A DNA stretch of 64,000 nucleotides, from the NCBI GenBank assembly GCA_905250115.1, contig CAJNOI010000216.1, positions 62,001-126,000 of the forward strand. The letters are read 5' to 3'. This DNA is from Adineta steineri. Taxonomy: Eukaryota > Rotifera > Eurotatoria > Adinetida > Adinetidae. Below, in pieces: positions 55,702-64,000 of the stretch. The notes below the pieces were generated by a model. The model was not told where the DNA came from, did no database searches, and saw nothing but the letters and a program-made list of their open reading frames with translations. The translations under genes and the position numbers were made by a program. The first letter of the stretch is position 1. Each line of letters begins with the position of its first letter.

Positions 55702-55792
55702 ACTCGCAGAATAGAACAAGCGATTTAACGGAGTATTCAACACAAATTTGAATCAAGAATTGAATGAGTGTAGCTTCAAACAAGTGCTGCTT

Positions 55793-55799
55793 TTTATAC
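55793..55799 (-). promoter_or_regulatory. TATA box of the ubiquitin-like gene
   Basis: On the minus strand, cgtataaaaagcagc sits about 95 bp before the ATG, which would leave a 5' UTR of about 65 nt. Confidence 0.6.
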
Positions 55800-55825
55800 G
55801 ATGGTAAGTAGGCATGCAGCAGTAC

Positions 55826-55905
55826 AGTCCGACTGGATGACCAGTCCAACTGGGTGACTAGTCCGACTGGGTGACTAGTCCGGCTGAGTGACCAGTCCGA
55901 CTGGC
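55826..55905. promoter_or_regulatory. 17-bp tandem array upstream of the TATA box
   Basis: Units start at 55826, 55843, 55860, 55877 and 55894 (partial): agtccgactggatgacc, agtccaactgggtgact, agtccgactgggtgact, agtccggctgagtgacc, agtccgactggcaagg. Each junction creates a short palindrome (gactagtc or gaccagtc). On the gene's strand the array begins about 28 bp upstream of the TATA box. Exact 17-bp phasing suggests a cluster of binding sites; a neutral minisatellite is the alternative. Confidence 0.6.
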
Positions 55906-56715
55906 AAGGGGAGCATGTCTAATGGTGAGTTGTTAAAAAATTCAACGTATTGTTTAAGTTGTTTTTTTCCTTTTTGCATTACTGGTTGGTAAAGAAAGCA
56001 TGTGAGTCATTTGCTGACACATCGAGAAACACTCGACAAAAAAACAGTTGGCAATTATTATAGAAAGAGAAAAAAAAATTGTTGCTCCTGCTGTTATGTT
56101 TGATTTTGCATTGCTCATGAAAAGCTTCTCATATTGAGTTATTTGAATTTATCAAACAATTAGATACTGATTAAAATATACTTCGTAATAAGCAAGAGTG
56201 TATTTGCTGCATTACATAAATGGTTTCAGTTGACGCATGCATTCTTACTTCTCTTTTCATGGGCAAAGATGGAAGGTAAATATGATAATTTCTGTTGACT
56301 CTCAACAATTGTTTTTTTCTAATTTCTTGAAAAAGAAGCGATACATCCTGAGAGTGTGAGTGAGGATAGGTATCGCTAATATGATCCTCATCTGTTAACA
56401 TTTCGAGAAAATTATTTATTCTTATAGCTCCTGATTTAAATACATAACAAAAAACGCATCATATAAATTATATTGTGACGATTTCTGATATCTAAAATCC
56501 CATCGTTTTCATACAAAGCATGCGCTTATAATACTCGGTCATCAACGAATATAACAAGGACAAAATACGATGGGAACAAAGTATCACATGGTGTATGAAA
56601 TAAGGATAAAAAGATAATGATAATACATAAAATGTGAAAAAAAGAAGACAAACGCCGTTATGATGTCGATAATTTTTTAGATTGTAAAATACATACAAGC
56701 GTTTCTTGCAACAAT
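55906..56715. other. intergenic, no gene seen
   Basis: AT-rich; a one-armed hairpin remnant at 56345-56395 (cctgagagtgtgagtgagg with gatcctca). Confidence 0.4.
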
Positions 56716-57945
56716 ATGATTTTAATTATATATGATGAATATCCATTCTTTATTGAAAAAGTGGTGAGCAAAGACGTATTACATGGTGTATTTCCAAATA
56801 CATTAACCGATATACAAAAGAACTATATCAAAACAATATTTAGTGAAATTATGTTTATAAATGATTATCAAAAAAATATTAGAGAAACTCTCTATGATTT
56901 ATTTGAAAAATATAAATATACAAAATTAATTGCTCCAAGAGAAACTGATTTATTATTAGCTGGAGAATTAAGAGATAAATATGAAATTAACGGGCAAACT
57001 TTATTTAGTGCTATGTGTTTTCGTGATAAAGTTTTAATGAAAACTATATTACAAAAATCGAATATACGAGTTCCAAAATTTAAATTAATTCAAAATCAAA
57101 AAGATATAGATGATTATCTTATCGAAACTAATCATATTTATCCTGTTGTTATCAAACCAACATCAATGTCTGGTTCACGAGATGTAACAATAATAAAATC
57201 ATATAATGAAATTCATGAATGGTTAAATAAATATGATTTTAATAGTAACACTTGGCAAATTGAAGAATATATTTCAGGAGATTTTTATCATATTGATGGA
57301 TTAATTCAAGATGGAAATGTTATTTCAATATGGCCATCGAAATATGTTAGACCTTGTGCTGAAATATCCTATGAAAAATTAGATTGTTCTTATATTATAC
57401 CACATGATCATTTTTTACTACAACCATTATGTTTATTTACTAAAAATGTTCTACATGAATTACAATTATATTCACAATATAAATTAAATTCAGCTTTTCA
57501 TATGGAACTTTTTTATAGTAATAATAATAATAATAATGAAATTGTATTTTGTGAAGTAGCAAGTAGAGTGGGAGGTTGTAGAATACATGAAAATTGGAGT
57601 AGAGCATTTGATATAGATTTATATGAACAACATATTGATATGTCATTCGATTATAAAATTCATATTGAACAACCAATCAAACCAAAATTATTAATAGGTA
57701 CATTACGAATTCCATCAAAACGTGGAACTATTATTAAAATACCAAGTGTAGTCAATAGTGATATTAAGGGTATAGATGGATATATATGTCATAGACCTGT
57801 TGGTTCTATTGTTGATTTGAAAACAGAAGATGGTTTTTCGGTAAATCTGATTTTTAGTTTTATTACTGGAAAGAATGAAAATGAATTATTAACAAATTTA
57901 GAAAATTTTCAAAAATGGTTTTATGATAATACTTTAATTTTATGA
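56716..57945 (+). CDS. ATP-grasp domain ligase (409 aa)
   Basis: A single exon. The N-terminal Rossmann-like region (ILIIYDEYPFFI, KLIAPRETDLLLAGELRDKY) precedes the ATP-grasp fold: FRDKVLMKTILQKSNIRVPKF, the nucleotide-binding VVIKPTSMSGSRDV (144-157), QIEEYISGDFYHIDGLI (EEY 183-185), and the metal-binding strands FHMELF (261-266) and FCEVASRVGG (278-287), the counterpart of the E-x-N-x-R-x-GG signature. Such enzymes join a carboxylate to an amine through an acylphosphate, as in bacterial peptide-ligase (BacD-like) and carnosine-synthase-type proteins. The substrate is unknown. A run of six Asn (269-274) comes from an aat microsatellite inside the gene and is probably a tolerated loop. Lack of introns and bacterial-type sequence suggest horizontal origin (inference). 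No biosynthetic partners are adjacent. Confidence 0.83.
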   Translation: MILIIYDEYPFFIEKVVSKDVLHGVFPNTLTDIQKNYIKTIFSEIMFINDYQKNIRETLYDLFEKYKYTKLIAPRETDLLLAGELRDKYEINGQTLFSAMCFRDKVLMKTILQKSNIRVPKFKLIQNQKDIDDYLIETNHIYPVVIKPTSMSGSRDVTIIKSYNEIHEWLNKYDFNSNTWQIEEYISGDFYHIDGLIQDGNVISIWPSKYVRPCAEISYEKLDCSYIIPHDHFLLQPLCLFTKNVLHELQLYSQYKLNSAFHMELFYSNNNNNNEIVFCEVASRVGGCRIHENWSRAFDIDLYEQHIDMSFDYKIHIEQPIKPKLLIGTLRIPSKRGTIIKIPSVVNSDIKGIDGYICHRPVGSIVDLKTEDGFSVNLIFSFITGKNENELLTNLENFQKWFYDNTLIL

Positions 57946-57975
57946 ATAAAAAATACTTATTAAAGAAATATAGTT

Positions 57976-58404
57976 CTATTCTCTTCCTTGGATACGAAAT
58001 GTTCGAACACCTTTCGCAGTCATCATTGATTCGTTATCATTATATGAAAAATTACATTTGTTTGCTTTCAGTTGTGGATATTGATCTAAATTGTCAATTA
58101 CTTTTGGTTCAAATTGACTCTGTTTCATATTCATATTTTTGAATTGAGCAGTAATAAACTGAGTTACAGAACCTTTTCCTTCAACCATCATTCTATTCAT
58201 ACCATTGATGAGCGAATTATATATAAAGCATCGGCTACTTGTTGGAAATCTTCAGATGTCAGTTGAGATATTGTCGTGGAATCAGCAGCTAAACGGGAAA
58301 ATTCACTGATATCAAAGGCTAATATACCACCAGTTGTGTCTGAAGGTGTCGTCATCTTGGTTAGACATGAAGAAATGATTTCGTTTTCTTCACTGATAAA
58401 ACTT
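57976..58404 (-). pseudogene. frameshifted gene remnant, unknown family
   Basis: Minus strand: after an acceptor (tgtttcattatag) at 58405 a frame reads SFISEENEIISSCLTK, GGILAFDISEFSRLAADSTT and EDFQQVADALYIIRSS, then hits a stop. In the +1 frame the text carries straight on as LINGMNRMMVEGKGSVTQFI to KGVRTFRIQGRE at 57976. The two halves meet within about 10 bases near 58205, so one base gain or loss explains it. No upstream exon was found in the next 300 bp. It may be a dead gene or a sequencing error. It is convergent with the ATP-grasp gene, with stops only 30 bp apart. Confidence 0.55.
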
Positions 58405-60569
58405 CTATAATGAAACACAAGAAAACAGAAGTATGACTGATTCACAGAATGCTTTCCTCAGTTTTTAACCTCGGTCAAATAATGTCTTCTATTTTTTGTA
58501 TTTTCATGAAGTGAATTTGACTTAAAATATAAGAACTTGCTATATAGTTAGTCATCAATGAAGATTATTCTTCATTTCATAGTTTTCATATAAAAAAAAA
58601 TATTGTATAAGAGTCTTTTTCTTATACCTTTGTGTTTATTCATGTAGTGTCACATGTTAGTCTTTCTTTTGAAAAATATATTATATGCACAACTTGAGGC
58701 AGCGATTGTGAAAATGCATGAGGATGATTATTGAACTTGACGATTATTATTCAACGAAGAATATTTTTATTCGTTCTCACTCTTTATATTTTCTTTATTC
58801 AAACGACATATATATACTACCGATTAGAAACTAAAAGAATTTATCAGATTTTATTTAAAAAAAGATACAAACTCCTAAGACGGCGTTATGGAGAAAAATA
58901 CATACTAAGTACAAAGAAAAGAAGGAAGAAAAGGTAATTATACTGGAGTATACTATAATAACAGAAAATACGAATGAGATGTGCATGAGTAAAAAATATC
59001 TCAGTTTTATTACGCACAGCTGTATATTGTCGTTTTTTTGTCATGCTTTATTTTTAATAATACATCTCTTCCCGACTGATATTGGGTTTTTACAGATCTT
59101 AAATACTTTCTATCTACCTTAAACAAAATGATGATAATGACAACTCAAAAGAAGAAGGTAATGTAACAAAAGAAATAAGATCTGACCATCTATGTGCGAT
59201 ACTTTTATCATTTAAATCTAGATCTTCACCTAATCTATACAAATTCATCACTTTTTTATTCTGAATTCTCCATAGTAATGCATATGTAGTGACTTATATG
59301 ATATTAAACAAGATTGTACGTCAATATAATTAATACCAAGTATATTCAGTATTTTTTGAAGTTTATCTTTATCTATATCATGAAGTCTATGATCTTCTCT
59401 CATTAGTTACATTATAATTATTAAAGTTTATTGCTCCGACAATGAAAACTATTGTACGAAGAAACAACATCTAAATTAATAATGAAGCATCTAACTGATA
59501 ATTTCTTCTTTACTGAATTATCTATATTCTGATGTATCTTTTGAATAGAGAGAATAATTCATCTTCAACAACCACAACTGATTCTAAAACATTTCCGAAA
59601 TTCGAAACTAAAATTTCAAATGTTCAAGTTTAGCATCTAGCAATACTGAAGTAACTATAAATTTTCTTTAAAATAAATTATTTTCTTCTTATTTCAAATC
59701 AATCTCATATTATGAAGTTTAGGTAAATATGTGTTTTTTTTAAAATAAACTATTCTCTATTGATTTTAACCGCTTGAGAGCGGAAGTATTTATTTACATC
59801 CAGGTTTGAATGAATACAGCGCAACGCGTGTAGACATTTTATCGTGCAATTATAATTATACATACTAGTGCAGGCGATGAATATGTCATCACTAACATAA
59901 TATAACATTATCATCTATCCAATATTTGCATTTAGTCCCTTTGTAATGAATATATATTCTTTTCAACATTTGGAGAACTTTCATTTTCTCTCAAAACAAT
60001 CTCGTTTTCAAACAGTTAAATCAAAATTATAATATGAACTTTAGGTAAATATTAATTTTATTGATACGCTTCTTTCTTCATTATTTTAGCTGTGCTTTTT
60101 GTAATGAAATATACTACAGAATCAAATTTCTAATTTGTTGCAACAAAATTGAATTTCTAATTGGAAACTTGCAGATTCAGTTTTTCTGTGATAAATTGTG
60201 AATTGAATGTAGTACTAGTTTTTAGCATAAGAAGCATTTCTTACTGATTTGTAGTAGACTGTGGTGAGATTCGGAAAACGGGAGATACATTCTGAGATTA
60301 ACAGAAAAAGAAATGTATCACTATGCAACCATCTAACAAATGATAAGATGTTTTTGTAAACTATTAAAACATATACTACTGTAGTCTTTATCCAATAAAT
60401 ATATTTATACGCATATATTTGTTACCGAAAGCGATTTTTTGCTTGATTCTTCTTATTTTTATATCATCAAAACATATATTGTAATATAACAATGTTATAT
60501 AAAATGCTTCTTTAAAATTGAAGAATATATTTTATTTGATAACAATTTCATTATCCAAAGTAACATTGA
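58405..60569. other. long AT-rich stretch without a supported gene
   Basis: A 68-codon plus-strand frame at 58731 (one hydrophobic helix, then a Lys/Arg tail) has a donor-like gtaatt at its end, but no exon joins it in phase. A ttttaaccgcttgagagcgg segment near 59765 recalls the internal piggyBac-type end at 23826, but no partner end was found. Otherwise nothing seen. Confidence 0.4.
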
Positions 60570-60650
60570 TCGTGAGGATGTGGGTGTGGATGTGGCTAAA
60601 ATAAAATACCCGCACCCCTCACCCTCACCCTCACCCAAACCGTCAAGACG
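60570..60650. repeat. TGTGGG-type hairpin
   Basis: cgtgaggatgtgggtgtgga faces acccgcacccctcaccctca and then accgtcaag; the C arm has drifted to a ccctca repeat. Confidence 0.7.
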
Positions 60651-60980
60651 ACTGACAACAGACCGATTTATTTCTGCATCCTACGTATTACTCGTTAAAT
60701 GTTCTTTTTCCAAAAACATAGATCTGTTTGTTTCGACGTTACAAAGCTCGTTTTTTCTTATTGGTTTTGAGTGAGTTACGTGTCTGATCAAATGCAAATT
60801 AGTGAAAATATTTATTGAATAGAAATAAAAGCTTCTTTCTTAAAATTGAACAAACTAAACTGATGCATAGCGAAGCATAGAAAAAAGATATAAGCCAATA
60901 TTAATAGATGTATATTGTACATAACAATAAATGTACTATGAATGCTATTAATTATACAAACTTATTTTCAGATAATCAAG

Positions 60981-63068
60981 ATGACCTGTCTCCGTATATT
61001 ATGCATGTATTATCTTATTTGGACTACAAGTGCGAATGCATTATTTTCAACAATAGGCAATGTCTACTATAACATGAGTTATAATTCAACAAGCACCATA
61101 ATCACTCATTTGATCGTGAAAAAGCAATTACTTTGTGCTGCTCAATGTGCAAATCAATTTGCCAATTGCAATACTGCTGTATTTGATAGTTCAATTACTC
61201 CTCAATGTTCGTTATATAGCGGGAAAGTTACACCAGCGAATCTTACCGTCTCGATGAACACAATAGTTTATGACTTTCAACATAGCAAATTACCAGGTAG
61301 GAAGGTTATTAAATCAGCTCCTAGTCTACTTTATATTTCTCTTTCACACATGAATAAATTACATATTGTTATAGAGGTGAGGATCAAGGACAGAAAAACT
61401 ATGTGAATGGAAGAAAGTATAGAAGTGAAAGTGAAAGTGATTGATATTAACAAATTTTCATTGTTGACTTCATTAAGAATAGCCATCCATATTACTAGAG
61501 TTTTCTGCAGATTACAATTATTTTCAAAGATCTATAATGCTGACAGTAAAAAAAGAAACATAGGCATATGAAATCTCTTTGTCAAGACTGAAAGTGAGGC
61601 ATCAAGTTAACTCTCATAGCTTATAAGAGAACCTGAAAGATAATGTACATTTGTCGATTCTGTAACTAACAGTAAGGTGTACTATGTATGCTATAGATTT
61701 CATTTGTTTTTATAGCTGCTTCGATCTTGTATCGTTGGAATACAACGGGCATCACTGTAGCCGGTGCGAGTAACGGTTCTACAGGCACAGCAGATAATCT
61801 ACTTCTTAATCCATATGGGACCGCATTGGGTTCATTCGACTCACTTTATATTGCCGATTTTAACAATAATCGCATACAAAAATGGTTGAGCAATGCATCG
61901 AATGGTACAACGATGGCTGGTCTCTCAAATGGAACCTATGGTAGAAGCTCAGTTGCTTTAACCTTGCCTGTCAGTGTTGCGCTTGATCCTAATGATAATA
62001 TGTATTTTACAGACAGAGATAACCATCGAGTTGTATATTGGGCAAATGGTGCATCATCTGGCACTACGATTGCCGGTATTACAGGTACGAAAAGATACAA
62101 AAAAATGCTCGAAACTGTCAATTTTCGTTTTATGACTGAAATCTTTATTTAATGCCTTTTTCTGATCTATTAATTGAGAATTGCACCAAAACAAAGTCTG
62201 TTGAGAATAATCTGTAACATAGAGAGAACATGTATTTAACTATTAGTTAATGCTATGGAGAATAATGCCATGTTATTGATTTCTTGCTATTCAAGTTATT
62301 CTTCGTGAATAAATATGTTGGTCTTGAATTTTTGAGTATATATAAACAAAACAGATAATCTACCTTTCTAAGATAGAAATCAATGGAACTCGATGTGTAA
62401 GTGATTGCAAAGAGTCACATATGATTAAAATTGCATAATAAAATATCAGAAGAAAAATTGTTCTATTCAATTTTAATTTAGGTACTCCGGGATCTACAAA
62501 CGATACCTTATGTGGACCGTGTGGTATAGCCCGTGACTCAAACACAGGGACACTTTATATAGCCGATACATTCAATCATCGTATAATGCAATATCTCTTG
62601 AATGCTTCTTCGGGTACAGTAGTTGCTGGTGGGAATGGTCCAGGAAGTAATAATACACAGTTGGCGTATCCATATGGTTTTACTTTTGATTCACCCTCAA
62701 ATAGTCTTTTTATTGCTAATTATCCAAACAATAATATTGTTCGTTGGGTGTTAGGTGCAAGTAGCTGGACACTCGTCATTGGCAGTCCTACTGGATTAAG
62801 TGGTGACACATCAACACTTCTCAATAATCCGGTCGGCATCACATTAGATCCATTAGGCAATATCTATGTAGCTGATTCAGGAAACCATCGCATTCAATTC
62901 TTCATTGCAGGTCAATCCAACGGCACAACCATCGCTGGCGTCACAGGTTCATCTGGCATTAGTCAGAATCAATTAAATTATCCCTATTGGGTCACAGTTG
63001 ATAATCAACTGAATCTATATGTATCCGATAATTCTAACAATCGAGTTCAATTTTTTTCACATTCATAA
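60981..63068 (+). CDS. secreted PAN/apple-like plus NHL-repeat protein C (423 aa)
   Basis: Exons 60981-61296, 61716-62084 and 62482-63068 give 424 codons with stop. The start MTCLRILCMYYLIWTTSANA is a signal peptide, so unlike NHL proteins A and B this one is secreted. Exon 1 ends with a small Cys-rich module (LLCAAQCANQFANCNTAVF, then QCSLYSG) resembling a PAN/apple fold. Exons 2 and 3 code the propeller: SLYIADFNNNRIQKW, NMYFTDRDNHRVVYW, TLYIADTFNHRIMQY, SLFIANYPNNNIVRW, NIYVADSGNHRIQFF and NLYVSDNSNNRVQFF, six blades linked by GTTIAG/GTVVAGG turns. Introns are phase 1 throughout, matching the blade unit. An extracellular binding role is likely; ligand unknown. A splice acceptor just before the ATG hints at a non-coding first exon. 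Confidence 0.87.
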
Positions 63069-64000
63069 ATATGAGTTTCATTCTTTATTACACATCCTTC
63101 TAAATTTCAAATATATCTTTTATTCTTTCATCATCCCTGTATAACTTGAATACTTCATATGTGCCATTTCTTTATTCTTTCAAATAAATTTAAACTCTTT
63201 TATTATAATCAAGTGCATATATTTTAATGATGAATCTAATACGATCATTCAGCAATCTTTAGCCATAATCATTTGTGCAGGTGTTCATTTCTTAGTTTTT
63301 AAGGTTTTTGAAAATAACTCAAATAATAAAAAATATCAAAGTGAAAAGAGTTGTACATCTGATCGATACATTACATAAAAATACCGTGAATTTTACTCTT
63401 TTTTCATATATCATATTTTCTAACTCGATACTTGCTTGACTTAATCTTGAAGACAATGAAATAAAAGAAGCCTAAAATCTCTTGACTTGTTTAATAGTCG
63501 GTAAGATGAACATTAAAGAATAATTCACAAATTTTCCAGAATTAGCATAAATATTCCATGTCAATTCACAATCTAATTGTATAATAAGTGAAAAAAAACC
63601 GAGACGCTGTAAATTTATGTTGAGAAAATAAAAGTATTCATATGCTCAAATTCACACACCGTTCTTGTAAACTTCTATACAAAAACTAAGTAATTATTAA
63701 AGTGTTGAAGCAATGCAGATAATATTACCAATGAATAAACATATTGATAGACAGCTTGTATTGAAAATCAACGATCAATTTATTTAAGATCATTTTTCTC
63801 AGTATAAATGTATGCGTCCTAAATGAATTAAAAATTAACATTATTGAAACAACACGATATATGTTTTTTAATAAAAATATGATATATATTCAGAAAAATG
63901 GCAACAGAAATCGATGATTATGTATTCGTGCAAATTTTGAAGCAAAGGGAAAGGACAATATTAAGAAATCTGAAAAACATATATGCATAAAACAGAAATA
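63069..64000. other. right-hand flank, no gene seen
   Basis: AT-rich. A 30-codon ATG frame at 63897 (MATEIDDYVFVQIL) ends in a stop before the window edge and cannot be supported as a gene. Confidence 0.4.

Noticed and set aside
58731-58937. 68-codon frame with one hydrophobic helix and basic tail as a first exon
   Set aside because: The donor-like end does not join in phase with the plausible acceptor at 59096; too little evidence.
63897-63989. ATG frame MATEIDDYVFVQIL at the right edge
   Set aside because: 30 codons, ends in a stop inside the window, no recognisable motif or donor.

Overview
The window looks like a piece of a bdelloid rotifer nuclear genome (Adineta/Rotaria type). It is AT-rich. 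Most genes carry very short introns (about 45-60 bp) with clean GT..AG ends. The gene families are those expanded in bdelloids: NHL-repeat proteins, divergent F-box/leucine-rich proteins, orphan 7TM receptors and an ADP-ribosyltransferase/TPR fusion. Several intron-poor genes look like members of fungal or bacterial families (RTA1-type membrane protein, DUF3336/patatin lipase, ATP-grasp ligase, SGNH hydrolase, AAA ATPase). Short hairpins built from TGTGGG-like units, the motif I recall as the bdelloid telomere repeat, recur through most of the window. I had no searches, so the assignment rests on recognition only.

Layout. 0-9 kb: the end of an unidentified gene, an ABCG half-transporter cut by a 100-N assembly gap, and three tandem minus-strand paralogues of a two-TM, cysteine-rich ectodomain family I cannot name. 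9-19.6 kb: a transposon-rich zone with four hAT-like non-autonomous elements (8-bp target duplications) and one piggyBac-like element (TTAA). It surrounds a six-exon NHL gene whose second intron holds a dead LINE fragment that was itself split by a hAT-like insertion. 19.8-32.6 kb: three F-box-like genes, two 7TM receptors and the ART-TPR gene, interleaved on both strands. 33.6-36.9 kb: eIF4A in ten exons, then an RTA1-like gene. 38.8-45.3 kb: an AAA ATPase, a U6 snRNA gene with its own TATA box, a partial gene of unknown function and a patatin-type lipase. 46.4-54 kb: a second NHL gene, cathepsin L, a 3CxxC zinc-finger gene, a broken small membrane-protein gene and a secreted SGNH hydrolase. 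55.4-63.1 kb: a small ubiquitin-like gene with a 17-bp tandem array just upstream of its TATA box, an ATP-grasp enzyme, a frameshifted gene remnant and a third, secreted NHL gene.

The genes do not form one pathway. The most unusual content is the repeat landscape. I count roughly 22 two-armed TGTGGG hairpins in introns and intergenic spaces, one of which supplies the C-terminus of a predicted protein. The nested hAT-in-LINE insertion gives an internal proof of the target-site duplication: removing the insert and one duplicate rejoins the LINE reading frame. Multi-exon gene models were built by hand from splice sites, and the exon sums were checked for divisibility by three.
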